Of a DNA stretch of 64,000 nt, positions 1-12,252 are shown one piece after another; position 1 is the stretch's first letter, and the number at the start of each line of letters is the position of its first letter. The notes below the pieces were generated by a model. That model did not search any database. It saw only the letters and a program-made list of their open reading frames with translations, and had not been told where the DNA came from. A program made the translations under genes and the position numbers. This DNA is from Combretum micranthum. Lineage: Eukaryota > Streptophyta > Magnoliopsida > Myrtales > Combretaceae. The stretch is taken from contig JAMXBD010004280.1 of the NCBI GenBank assembly GCA_024138025.1, positions 1 to 64,000 of the forward strand, given 5' to 3'.

Positions 1-985
1 ATCAGGTGACTTATTCCTTCGTAACGAGGGCAACTCTGGAAAATCATGTCAACACAGCACGATTACCGGAAGCCCTTTCTAAAAAATTAGGGCCTTCTTC
101 GGCCCAAAAAAAAAAAAAATCAATTTACGCTTTCGATTTTTCTAATTATAGAGTATCAATCTGTGCGCTTATGTCACTATAATATTTTTATAAATGATAC
201 GCTTAAATAAAAGTACACAAAATAAAAATTAAGTATGTATTTTATTTCTTATTTATTAATTTTATTTTATAATTTTTTATATAATGGCTCGAGTATCCTG
301 AAATCTATAATATGCATATTACAACACTCTAAAATTAAATTTTTGTATTTATTATAAAGGACAATATATATAAATTCGTCATATAGAAAATTTTGATTAT
401 TCATTACTTATACAAATAAAACAGAAAATTTTTGTAAGTAAATTGCACGCTTTTAAATTCCGCTTGCAGACATCATTTCTAGTAGTGTAGATTAAAAATA
501 AACAAACAAATAAATAAAAGCTAAAAAAGAATCAATTATTAATAATACAAGATCTTTGTTAGACTAACAATTACATTAATGTGGAGACTTACTACTCAGA
601 AGAAATATTAACAGACCCTACTGCTTCTAAGTCTAAGTTGTATATGCGTCTACAAACAGATTTATGTACAGATTCAACAACGAAATGTGTATGAATAGAT
701 CAAAATAGCTATGGCCAATTTAGTAGTTGTGTTGAGTTTTGCTAATATAAACTCACCTCTAATGGTGTGATGTCATGTAAAATGGTCAGCTTTAGTTAAA
801 TTGTTATAAAGTGATATCTTTATAATTTAAAAAATTGAAAAACAGTAATGATTTTTATATGTTTCTGCAATTTTATAATAAACAAAAGAATAATATTATA
901 ATATTATATGTAGAAGTTTATAATGGAATTTTTAAGTTTTATATTCTTTGACAACTTAGATTTGATTCCTTCGGATCATGTAATA
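1..985. other. AT-rich stretch without recognisable gene
   Basis: No supported open reading frame, transposon domain or RNA gene is visible. A short GC-rich inverted repeat (GGGCC...GGCCC, about 88-107) precedes a poly-A run. The sequence is the flank of the MULE terminus that begins near 986. Confidence 0.5.
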
Positions 986-1111
986 GGGTGAAAAGGAAAT
1001 TAATATAACTAATTTTAAAAAAAATTCAAAAATACTGTTGAAATAAAAATAATTCCAGTTTTAACCAAGTTGACATCATTTATTGAGGCGACAGATCGGT
1101 GTATTTTCAAG

Positions 1112-1176
1112 GACCTCATCTCTTAAAAGGAGAAGGTTGCTCTTGATCACTTCCAACTCTCTTCAAGAGACGAGGT
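1112..1176. repeat. Degenerate hairpin repeats of MULE 1 left end
   Basis: Two decayed copies of the GACCTCGTCTCTT / AAGAGACGAGGTC palindrome are visible, at 1,112-1,136 and 1,153-1,176. The same motif is tandemly arrayed in both ends of MULE 2 and in the right end of MULE 1, which ties this end to that family. Confidence 0.6.
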
Positions 1177-1946
1177 TAGCGAGACTAATATTAGCTTCTA
1201 TTTGTCTTCTTCTTCTTCCTCCTCGTTTCGATTATCCCCAAATCAAAACCTCCAAAACTTCTCAAACACAGCATCATAAACCCTAACTTCTAATCAAACC
1301 CCAATTGATCTTTTTGACCAAATTAGCGCAATATCTCAATTAATTTCAATCATATTGCATTATCCAAGCATTGATCTATGAAACATAATTGATTAATCCT
1401 CAAATCAGTAGGAGATGTGCCAATTGAACATTGTAAGTTGCTTGATCTCGTCGGTTTAAATTTTCACAATTCTTGAAGCTGTAGTGTTGACATCCGGTGA
1501 TGTGTATGCCTGCAATGGATGTTGACTTCAATTTATATATCAATATTGTATGATAATGGTGAATAATATGTAATAGGCAAAGTTATCGATGCTCACATAT
1601 TACGAAAAAAAAAAAATTCAATGTCTGGTAAAATTTTACGATGTTGTATTTCTAATGCTCACATTGTTGATGATGACTTAAAAAATTGATTCCATTTGTA
1701 CCTTCTAAATAATTGAAAATCAATTCCAAAATGTTTGATGCTTACATTGTTCATCACATGTAAATTTTGATATTCACTTTTCCAATGATATATTTCTTAA
1801 GCCAAATCAATCAATTTCTATGACAAACTTTGATCGAACTAAGACAATTTATATGTGATGTTTAAGTAATAATAAACTTTGATCAAACTAGAATAAGTCG
1901 TGGTCACATTTCATGCAAAATTGTTTTATGAGATGATAGGGTGGGG

Positions 1947-2560
1947 ATGGAAATGGAAAGGGCAAAGTATGTGCTACATGCTCATGGCAATATTGTGGAA
2001 GGAAATTATGGTTTTGGTTATGATAGGCGGCTAGTTCATTTGTTTAGTGTGTGTAGGAACTCTACCTATGAGCAAATCTTAACAACAATATGTAATTGAC
2101 TTAAGATAAATAGGACAGCACATCGAGTTGAGTTATACCATAGGGTTGCCATTGGAGATAAGACACTGTTATGATGTGATTCCATTGACTGGTGATGATG
2201 CAGCTCGGGAGATGTTGGTGTATGCAGAAGGTTTAATGGTGATACATGTGCAGACATTTCTGAAGGAGTTGCCATAAGCACCTAAGACTGATAGCAAATA
2301 TTAGAGATAAGCCTTCACCTCACATGTTCAACTTGATAAGACTAAACCTTCGTTATCATCCATCAGCTGGACACTCCCATGCCTAAGAGCTTAGGTGCAG
2401 CAATTCATACCCCCTAACTTCACAAAGAGGCGTTTAGCACCGCTAGCTGATATAGGGGGAGGCTTCACTAAGGTAGATCTAGACTCTGTCCCATTTTACC
2501 AGCACAATCCATGTAATGCCCTAAGTGCACAAGACGTTATAGTTTAGCCACATGTATCAC
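1947..2560 (+). pseudogene. MULE 1 transposase remnant: N-terminus joined to C-terminus
   Basis: From ATG 1,947 the translation reads MEMERAKYVLHAHGNIVEGN..., then NSTYEQI and RVELYHRVAIGDKT..., with in-frame stops. It parallels the N-terminus of the MULE 2 transposase (MDKAKFILYAHGNIV..., NSTYEQIVEIICI, VAIGDRTLRYDIIP). This looks like the PB1-like N-terminal domain often seen ahead of MULE transposases. At about 2,285 the match ends. From about 2,340 to 2,500 the DNA instead matches the 3' coding end of the MULE 2 gene (around 23,580-23,720: the CCCATGCC, TTCATACCCCCT and CTCTGTCCC blocks). The catalytic MULE domain and PMD are therefore deleted. The remnant is cut at 2,560 by a retrotransposon, and its 3' tail resumes at 21,647. 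Confidence 0.6.
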
Positions 2561-2565
2561 TTAAG

Positions 2566-4995
2566 TGATGCATGTAAGGCATCCACTAAGCTAGTCGAGT
2601 TGCTAATCAAATTTTAATTAAGAAATTATCATTAATTTTATAAAAATTTCGATAGAGTGTCAGCTTGTTTTTTCCATAATCTATGTTATTTAAAACTCGA
2701 AAAATTAATCTATTTAGATAATAAAATTTTAAAGGAAACTCTTTGTCGGTAATAAGCTTAGTAGGGTAAATCACGTGAAGTTAGCTCCACCTAAAATAAA
2801 ACAATTTGGCCCAAAGGCCCATATTATAATAATAAGTTTAAAGTTTTGTTACAATAATGTAGAAAATTTCAAGAAGTAATAAATAAATTTCTTCTCAAAA
2901 TCTGAAAAAAAAGTATCAACTGTCATGCCATCTGATGGATTAACCATCTAGCTCGTCGTAACTAAAACCCAGAGAATCATAATATAACACATAAAGCTTG
3001 TCATAGGTACCTAGAAAAGTGAAAGAATAGCGGCGAAGTTTAGTACATAGTAAACAAACACATACACGCATGTCATATACGCCTATTCTAATGCAACATT
3101 CATATTAAGTAATTAATTTAAAGTCCACAAACAAGTTGTTTCTAGCATCCTAAAAACACCAACACGCACAAGAGTTCTTATGATTCCCCCAAATGATAAG
3201 AAATGGAAGTGATCCCTCATTGTGTGTTGAGATTGACAAGCCTTAAAAACTCATCAGGAAAAAAAAAATGAAAGTAATAGTTTCGTTCGATTCATCTCCT
3301 CAAAGATTGCTATCAACAAGCACTGTCTATTGCAATGCTTTGCACATAGTCCCATTCCTCGTATAACTCATCGCAACTCCATACCTGCTCCTAGTTAATT
3401 GTATATTCTTAAAAATTCCCCTATTGAGTGCTCGTCAAGCATAACTACATACTCTGTGGGGACCTAAGTGCTAAACTACTGCATCCTCTCAAAGTTACAA
3501 TCAAGTTCATAACTTCGTTCGAGGGTGTCACTTACTAGAGTAAGTGGCCAAGCAGCAACCAATACTCATTTAAGTCAAGTTTAAGTTTTAGTTCAGTTAT
3601 TAATCTATCATAGCAAGCGACATACATTTACTGCATACCTAATGATTGTTTTGATATCCTTTTCTTCTTTCCACACTTGATAAATTTTAACTATCCATGG
3701 TTTAAATGCTCGTGTCAAAACAATGTTGAAATAAACTAATCATATCACTTATTCATTTTCTTTCCTTGAATTACAAGGGTTAAGGTCCATGTGGCTATAG
3801 ATCCTTATTGAAGACTTAATTCATTTGTGTACATTGAATTTGGTTATGGGTAATTATCATCACTTAGGTTCTTTGTCATTCTTTTTAAGTGTCAGGTTTT
3901 CTAATTTGATTATTTAGGTTCGAGTTCATTAGAGATTTAGGTTTACAAAGTCACTGATGGTCTCTCTCTCTCTTTAGGGTAACTTACTCTTAGTCAACTA
4001 AGAGTTAGCCATTGAGATTTACTTGCATATTGAGTCTTTATGCACCAAACTAATTTATGTTTCAATTTTCCATCATCCATTTAGCTAATTTTACCATATC
4101 AAATGTTAATGTCCTTAACGTATTTATGGTGAGGATTTCTTGCTGTGTCTCTTTGCAGAATTTTAAGTGCCTCCATCAGCATTTGGTTCCTCTATCATTA
4201 GTCAATAAGAGGAAAATTAGGTAATTCGGCCTTAAGTTCATAGTAACACCAAAATATGAATTTTTACACCCACTAAGTATTTCCTATATTCCACATCTCT
4301 AAAACATATCTCAAGTTATAAATTTATAGTTATAAAACCTTACTTGCGGCTAAAGACTCATATATGCATGATACATAACAATTAGGATCCAACATCTAAT
4401 TCTAAATCTCTCCACAGTGTAGAACATAAAATCCTTCAAAATTTTCAACAAGCATTCCATAATCATCTCATCAAGTTTATAACTAAATAATCACTTCTAG
4501 GTTCCTATTTTTATAATCAAGTGTTCGCATGCTCATAGTTCACTCAAATGTTGATACGTCACCATTGAACTACATTTAACATGTCACCCATTAAATCAAT
4601 TTCCTCATGTCATCGATTTCATATCTATAATTAGCTACCTAGGTTCTTTCCCATGTATTCTATATTCTTACCAAGCATGTATCATACCTATTTAATTGTT
4701 CCAAAACCATTTTGCCAAAGAAGAATTAATTTAATATTCGATACAAATTATAACAGCTTGTAAACAATTTATCACATTTCAAGCTTCATGATTCGTTGAA
4801 TAAGTTAATTATAGCCTAAAATTGATATTTCTTCTATTTCTTTCCTAAAGGGATTTTTCCCCAGTACTTTATATTGTTATTTACCATTTTGAACTTCATC
4901 ATATGCCTCAATCTACTATAATTGAATAAGGTTTTTCTATAAAATTTCTAATTCTACACTAATCGACAATTTATTATACCTACACATACCCATTA
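2566..4995 (-). repeat. Left LTR-like part of outer retrotransposon
   Basis: This AT-rich sequence has no gene. It holds a motif like AATTTCGATAGAGT (about 2,648), resembling the TTTCGGCAGAGT words seen in plant gypsy LTRs. Its last 400 bp are recognisably related in direct orientation to 19,770-20,130. Shared blocks include AACAGCTT, TTAATTATAGCCTAAAATT against TAATTATAACATAAAATT, and TTTACCA...AACTTCATC. It is interrupted at 4,996 by the 4.6-kb gypsy LTR. Confidence 0.4.
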
Positions 4996-7900
4996 TGTCA
5001 TGCCCCGAGAAGTACCCTAAACGTGGCAGTCCATCATAGACAATACTAAAGCCTAAGAATGACTACTTTAGTCGCGCAAAGGCTTTTCGTATTATGTACA
5101 GAGCATACATCACAATCAAAGGAACACATGAGTAGCGCAATTTACATTGATAATGATTAAGTAACAAGGCAAGGATAATACTTAGCAAATATAAACATAG
5201 TTGATTACAAATCTTAAGGGCATACCCATGCTATTGTCTTTGAGTCTATATATATAATTTATTAGAAATCTCTAAAATACTAACATAGCATACATTGTGT
5301 AAAAGGAAATTACATAATAACTTCATATTATGTTCCCGTTGCTTCTATAAGAGTTTAAAATCCATCAATGATTTTCTTAATGTCATGATCTTCGAATGGA
5401 ACCATAAGTATACCTATTTCAACAAAGATCTATGGGGTATAAGCTTACAACTAGCTTAGTGAGATATTCCCTTTCATTCACACCATGATTTAAAACAAGT
5501 TTATTTATTTTTCATGCATATGCTATACATGCTATACAACAATCACATGATTACACACATATATATAGTTATCCGGAAACTATATATAGAACGGATTTAC
5601 CTCTCCGAATCGAAGGTTAAGGAATTGTTGATGAAGATTCTCTCGATCTTCTACTGCTAGTCCTCAGGCCCTTGCCGAAGCATTTGGTTGGCACGGCTTT
5701 GAACTTAGAGTCACATCCTTTGAGCGATATGGATTCTCTAGGAAAGAGCATGGCCCGTGTCCCAGCACGATAACAGCTCATCCAACTTTACACGCAGGAG
5801 TAGTAGCTTTCCGAAAGAAAATATGACTCGATGGATGTTATGTATGGATGCTTTATTTTTCTTTAGCCAAACCTTATTAAAGGTTTCTTAAGGGTGGTCA
5901 AACAATTTAGCAAATAATAAGCAATTATACATATAAGTAGATAAAACACTTAAACAGACAATTTGAAGTTGTGATATTCTTAATTCTCATTCCATCACAT
6001 AAGCATAGAATCACATATATACATATCTCTAAATTCCCCATACATATCTATTTTTCATATTTTCTTAGTATACTAATGCCACTACTTTACAAGCACAAGC
6101 AATGTAACGAAATTGAGAAGAAAAAACTCACTCGTCCATTTCACAATCTTCTTAGTCGTAGTAATCATCAGTAAGGAAAATCCTATATTCCTCGTCACCT
6201 AAAAAAAGAAATACCCGGGATGAGTATTTCATAGAAGTTCTCCTTAAACTTTTTAATTTTATTTCAATATGTTCAACAAAATTTGTGTAAAATGAAATTT
6301 CAACTTAACATGACATAACTTGCTCATTTTAACTCGAAATTTTGCATATCATATATCGTTTTCTACCTAGTCGAAAAAGATCTATCAATTTTTAAGGTTA
6401 TTTTTATGATAAAAAGCCATTTGGGTTTGGAAACGATAGGGTACAAAATCATGACGAAATTCCAAGTTCTTATAACACAAATTTTCAAACTTTTCTTCAT
6501 CCAAAATTCCATAAGCAAAAATATAGATATTTATATGATTGAAAAACCCTTTGAAATATATTTATATAAACTCATATTGTATGCATGATTTGGTGACGTT
6601 GCCTCAAAATAAAATTTATAATCAATTTTGTGAAAGATAGATTTTTGTGAGGGGTCATTCTTTGACTTGTGATTAATTTGCTATTTTGTAAATTTGTGAC
6701 TTAGTAACAAGAAAGTCATAATTTAAAATCCTTAAAGGTTTTATATTGTTCACAAATTTTTATTCAACAATTTATTTTTATAAAATATGGTTTTCCTATT
6801 TGTGACATAAAAAACCAAATTTTTTTTTAAAGAATTTTCTAATTTGACTTTTTTAAAAAAATTCAAATTTTTAGATTTCATAAGTGTGAAAATTAATTAA
6901 AGAAAATCATGATTTCATACTTATTTTGAGTCCGTGAATGTTTTGTTTTCATGTTAAGCTCTTTTAACTAATTATTTTCCAAAATATGAATCTTTATGTG
7001 GTTATGAGAAAATCATTCCAAGTTGTATAAAATGTGTTTCAAATTTTAGCAGAAGAAAAATTTAGTGAGTGACTTATTTAAACCCTCATGCTTATATATT
7101 TTTTTATTAATCCATAATTTTTCCATATATAGACCTTTATTTGAAAATTTTAAGTTTGTTACAAGTGAGTGTCTAGTCACTAAATATCATTTGTATTTCC
7201 TTAATTCCATAAAAAAAAAATATTTGCTTCTTAAAACTTGTTCCTTAAGTTGTGTATCATTTTTATTTCTAAGTGGATTTTAACTTAATGAGTAGATCTT
7301 TAAACTTGACTTAGAAAGATTATTTGGTTCCTGTTTTAATTATGAAGTTGGTAAAAATCCTATAATTAAGTTTTTATGAAAATTACATAACAAGGAATTG
7401 TCACATTAGAGTTTTAATAAGTCTTGTGTTACTTATTTTGAAAAAGAAAGTTTATTTACTTAGTTACTTTTGAAGAAATCCTCTTTGTTGATATGTTCAA
7501 AAATTCATAATAAGTTTGTCTAAGTTTTTGAAAAGAATTTATTAAAAAAATTTCCAGGTCTTCGATGGAAAAATCTTTATTAAGTGACAAAATTTATTTT
7601 AAAGAGAGCTTAATCTCATTTTTCCTTATTTAAGAAAATCTCCTTTTATTTTTGTTGAGGCAAGAATCAACATGATCATGCATGGATATGAATATGTACT
7701 TAGGAGAAAGGGAAAAATATCACATAAGAATCTAGGAAATATATAACAATCAATAATAAGCAAAATAATAGTAAGATTAAGTATTGGGAACCTTAGCTTC
7801 ATTAAGGTATCCTAATCAAGTATTAGAAGCCTTAGCTTCATCAAGGCTTCCAGACTTAGTCATGGGCAAGTCCATAAAGAGAAAACAAAAGAAATGAGAA

Positions 7901-9565
7901 AATTTTGACTTGATAATGACAAATCTAAGACTAGAAATAGTAGTCTTAATGAAATTATATGAAATAAATAACTAAATTACATGAGCATAAATAAATGTTA
8001 TGTCAGTGAGCTTATATGCTCTAAAAATATATATACACACACATAAGTATATTTAATAACATATAGAAGTTAGATTAGAAACATGAATAATATAACATAA
8101 TAATGTAATAAAATATTGCATGAACAATAACAAAACATGAACATATTGTTACTTCTTTAACACCATGGTTTTAGGAAACACACACTATTGTCATGTAATG
8201 TTGCATGACATGAAGGAGAAACATTAGGAATTTTTACCTAAAGTTTATGTGGAGAGATAGGAAGATGGGTTTTGTTGTTCGTTATATGGAGATAGTATAG
8301 AATAGAAAGAAAAGAGAGAGTTGAGAAGAGAAATTTAGAGAGAAGTTGAGAAATGGTTTTGGTAGAGTTTTGTTATGTTTTATGAGATGTGTGAAATAAG
8401 TGGAGGAAATGGGGTATTTATAGATAATGTGGAGAAAAATTTAGAGTTAATTAAATAAAAAAAAGAAAATGAAATGGAGGGAAAGAGAGAGAGAGGTGGA
8501 CGACAATGGGAGAAGAGGGAGAGAGAATGTTAACAAAATTAATTTTTGTAATAAAAAATAATAATGCATAAAGTATGATATGAATAAAGTTGTATTGGAA
8601 AGGTAAATTGTAAGAAATAGGTATGGTAGAGTGTAAGAATAGGTTATAAGAAAAAATAGAAATAGTGAAATAGTAATGAGTAGTAGAAATAATACTATGA
8701 ATAGTAGACTAGACAATTAAAATACATGTAGTAAAGAAAATACGTATAAAAATGCTATATATGATATTTTTAGCTATCGAAAAATTATAAAATTAATATT
8801 TTTGAAATCTTTGTATTATTACAAATCTAACGGTGTTATCCGAATATTTTTACTATTTAGAGTCTCGGAACATGTTTTTGAGCAATGATCCCTTTCGGGT
8901 TCGAAACACACTAAAAATTAACGAATCTGATATTTTTAAGCTTCCTTATATTATTACGAACTATTTTCATAATTATCTCAATTCTGCTACTTAGGGTTTA
9001 AAAGCACGGGATTGCTGGATCTAAATACTAGGATTTGTTAGACTTTGTTGACTTTTAGGTTTCAGTTTGACTTCGGCTTTTTGATTTATTCGTAAGATTA
9101 TAAAATTTTGGGTTTTTCACTATGTTATGTCTTTGGTTCAACATTTATGTTTTATCTTATTTTATTTGTGATTTATTTAATATTTTTTAGTTCCCGGGAT
9201 TGCTTAACCAAGTCTAGGGTTATGGGTTGACTCCGCTTGACTTTTGGTGGCAATAGAAATTTTTATTTAAAATTTACCGAAAGATTTAAGGTTTTAGTAT
9301 TTTTCGTTGAGTATTGTTTGGATATATCATAATTTGCATGTTAAGGTTCATATAGTTGATTTGGTTGGTATACGGATGTTGAATCAAACGATTGTTGGAT
9401 TTTCCAATTTGTTTTTAGGTTCTCTTTTTCTTAGTGTTAAGAATTTTCGTATTTGATCTTATTTAAAATTCAGTTTTAACTTTGGTCGGTTTTTAGAGTC
9501 TTAGCTCTTGGTATTTAACTCTAAGATTATCTTCTAAAAATTATAAAAAAAATTAGGGATTTATA
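4996..9565 (-). repeat. Long gypsy LTR (about 4.57 kb), 3' LTR on minus strand
   Basis: On the + strand it begins TGTCATGCCCCGAGAAG and ends GGGATTTATA, next to a polypurine tract. On the minus strand it therefore runs from degenerate TG to ..GGGGCATGACA. The solo LTR at 13,704-17,592 is the same family in inverted orientation, and its borders are fixed by a perfect TSD, which defines this LTR's ends. A TATAAATA box lies on the minus strand at 8,415-8,422 (CATAAATACCC at the matching place in the solo copy). LTRs this long occur in Tekay/Del-like gypsy elements and in LARDs. Two copies of a 39-bp minisatellite lie at about 7,776-7,853. It holds no coding sequence; the open frames inside are low-complexity. 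Confidence 0.75.
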
Positions 9566-9600
9566 ATCTACCCCCTTAAAAAAGTTTTGTCCTCAAAACT
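9566..9600 (-). promoter_or_regulatory. Polypurine tract and end of gypsy internal region
   Basis: Read on the minus strand this is GTTTTGAGGACAAAACTTTTTTAAGGGGG, directly followed by the LTR. Plant Ty3/gypsy elements typically end pol with a GAGGACGAA-like word and then an AAGGGGG polypurine tract, so this marks the 3' end of the internal region of a minus-strand gypsy element. Confidence 0.7.
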
Positions 9601-10600
9601 TGTCACATATGTAGTTTGTAGAAGTTAGTGAAAAGGTATGTGTCGTATTTCATTAGCATTCTCAGCAGATGGAATTCATCGTACTTTTATTTGTTAAGTT
9701 TATTTGTGACAAGTATTATGATTACATTGTAGTGTTTCTTTGCCCCATTTATTTGATATCTTTCTTTATTTCATTTCAATGAAAAGGTTTTGGAAGTTTA
9801 TTGTTGTTAGTATTTCTTCTTTCGTAATCATATTATTTTTCGTTTATTAGTCGATGGTTGATAATTTTCAACATTTCACTAATTCTGTGTGTTTAATATT
9901 CTATAGCATATATAAAATCAAAAGATTTGGTTTACGTTTACTCGACCCTTTTTGAAGACTCAACTAAATAGACGACAGACGACTGACTCTTGACTCGACT
10001 TGACTCTGGACCGACGACGACATATTACAATACAATACTGGCACATCAATACAAAAAAGAAGGTTGTGAATTTGCTTCCATCCTCATGTGAGTATATATA
10101 TCACATTATGCATATAAAATACGCAATGTTCACACTCCTTTCATTATTAAGGATATTGATGTTTTATTATTATGTGATCATCTTGACAGGATTTGAGATC
10201 AAGATGTTTCATTATGTTATTGATTTCGGGAAAAATTTTGGGAATTGTATGTTGAGATTTTATCCAATGTTCTAGCTTTTAGGTGATAATTATAAGTATT
10301 TAAGCTTTTAATGTACTTTGTTTTGGGTGTTTTCAATGTCGACAAGGTGGATGGGGTTTGATTTGTTTGATATGTGTTATTTCTTGCCGATCTTATATCT
10401 ATCCATTCTATATTAGGTTATGATGGCTATTTGTTCTACTGTCATACTAACAAAAGTTTCTTTAGTCTTAGCTATGCAAAAAGACATTCTAACATCTAAG
10501 GGTACAATGCTAACCTAATACTGATTCACGTTCACGACTATCATTGTCTTCTAGGTAGCGAATTCTATCTCCTTGTGGCTGCCTTCTTCGTAAACCCACT
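9601..10600 (-). other. Decayed internal region of long-LTR gypsy element
   Basis: This lies between the gag zinc-knuckle remnant (about 10,700) and the polypurine tract. Only about 1 kb separates them, so reverse transcriptase, RNase H and integrase (normally about 3 kb) are missing. I recognise no pol motif here. The 91-codon frame at 10,000-10,275 (+) has no recognisable domain and is treated as chance. Confidence 0.5.
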
Positions 10601-11830
10601 GTCCTTGTAGATTATATACATGTATTCCTTATGGTGGTATTACCAAGTATCTCCCATTCCTATTGTCCTTTCCATTATTAATTATATGTGCTTTTCTTTT
10701 TATGGAACTTTGTAGCAATATGTCCCGGTTTTTTAAAATGAGGCAGAAAGTAGTAGTTTTCTTTGGACATCTTTGGACCTATAGTTCAGGCTTCAGCAGT
10801 TGTAACACTTGTGTTGTAGTTTGGGACATTGTCTTCGATTATGTCCCCTTTTACATTTCCAACATCGGATATCTGATGTCTTTTTATCCTTCTTTCTATT
10901 CGGATTGCCCGAGGGTTTAACTCCTTAACTTTGAGGCTTAAGCTAGGTCCACTTATGGGTTCTTCCTCAAATATCATAACGTTCCTTGCTGTCATTCTCC
11001 TTTTCTTAGCACTTTCCACAATTTGTGCTCTCTCTACTAATTCTCGAAAATCTTATGTCAAACTCTTCCAACTTGATACAGAGGTCTTCATCTAATCTTC
11101 CTAAGAATACTTATCTCTCGAGTTCCTCAGTATGCTTATAATTCAGGAGATATTGTAACAGCCTGCTAAACTATGTTTCATATTGCTCTAGACTATGGCC
11201 TCCTTGAGAGACACCTAAAAAATCTGCACTATATTAGACTCTCAAGCTTATGAGGAAAAGGTTTTCCAAGAATTCATATCCAAATATCTCCCATGTGATT
11301 GGCGGTAGTAGCTCCCTACTTCTAGCTTCTCACCATATCCTTTCATTGAATGTCAACATATAAGTATCAAAAACAGGTTTAGGTGTTGCGGTACTTCAAA
11401 AGCGTTAAAAGACCACTCTAGTTGTGCTAACCAATCCTCGGCTTTATTCGGTTTTCCAAAGCTCCATCAAAATACGATTGTACTTTACGAAATCAGGCAA
11501 CATACTTTGATAAGGTCTTATTGATAGCAGTTAGTTGGTGCCGTTGCAATAGGTGGTATTGGAACCTTTGGTGCCGCTTCTTGCGCATGTGTAGCTAGTA
11601 CATGTGCTGGTATGGTATGATCTTGTTGCATGAAATCTCTTATTAGGTCGGTAAATTGTTCAATATTAACTAGGACTTCTCTTTATTGAATCGGTTGGTG
11701 GTCCTTCCCGGTTCTCAAGCACTATAGGGGTATTTCTTGTTTGCATTGTGCACGAGTGTGTCTCCTATTTGCTCTATAGTTTTTATCGGGTTTTGCATGA
11801 GATCCTCGAATTTTATTAAGTTTAAGGTGT
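10600..11830 (-). pseudogene. Ty3/gypsy gag remnant
   Basis: Translating the minus strand across several frameshifts gives blocks typical of plant gypsy Gag: PPITWEIFGYEFLENLF, then FLGVSQGGHSLEQYET.FSRLLQYLLNYKHTEELE, then LGRLDEDLCIKLEEFD. Near 10,740-10,800 comes a decayed CCHC knuckle, CYNC.SL.YRSKD. An Ala-, Pro- and Thr-containing N-terminal part lies at about 11,530-11,700. Gag would assemble the virus-like particle. It is in the correct orientation and order for the polypurine tract at 9,572-9,590 and the LTR beyond. Stops and frameshifts leave it non-functional. Confidence 0.65.
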
Positions 11831-11973
11831 TTCAGAAAAACTTGAAGAAACTGCTAATAGCGATCGAGTATGAAAATGCGTAAATAATTTAATGCTGATT
11901 CCATCAATCATTTAAGAAATTCTAGCAAACCACAAGCCATTTACACCATATCCCATTAGTAATTATCATTACA

Positions 11974-12226
11974 TGCAAATCACCACATCCAAGAATTGAA
12001 TGAAAGAAGTTCATCAAGAATTGCTCATCTATTAATGCAAAGAGAGGAATTAGGGAAGAAGAAAGAAAAGTGTTATTTCTGTTATGATGTGAATAAAAGT
12101 AAAATAAGAGACAAAACCTATTTATAGTAAACAAAAAAATACACGTGTAACGTGTTAAAGACACGTATATGGAAAACATAAACAAGAAGATAACTCTCTA
12201 AATAAAGACTACACTACATCTTCACA
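11974..12226 (-). repeat. Copia 3' LTR
   Basis: A 253-bp LTR starting TGCAAATCACC and ending CTTCACA on the + strand. It is preceded by TSD TTACA and followed by the purine tract. A TATAAATAGG box lies on the minus strand at about 12,117-12,126. Confidence 0.92.
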
Positions 12227-12252
12227 CCCCCTCCCCGCTCCCCAAAAGGGGG
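12227..12252 (-). promoter_or_regulatory. Copia polypurine tract
   Basis: On the minus strand, GGGGAGCGGGGAGGGGG lies directly against the LTR start TGTGAAG. This is the expected plus-strand primer site for a copia element. Confidence 0.85.

Noticed and set aside
1083..1286. 67-codon open frame as a gene
   Set aside because: It lies over the degenerate hairpins of the MULE 1 end and has no domain.
8447..8716. 89-codon minus-strand frame rich in Leu, Phe and Ser as a membrane protein
   Set aside because: It is a low-complexity translation of a purine-rich segment of the gypsy LTR. The corresponding region of the solo LTR does not preserve it.
10786..11019. 77-codon minus-strand frame as an independent gene
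   Set aside because: It falls in order within the gypsy gag remnant, just before the decayed zinc knuckle.
4991..11971. CATTA as target duplication of the long-LTR gypsy element (4,991-4,995 and 11,967-11,971)
   Set aside because: The sequence before the second CATTA does not look like the LTR end, so the match is probably chance.
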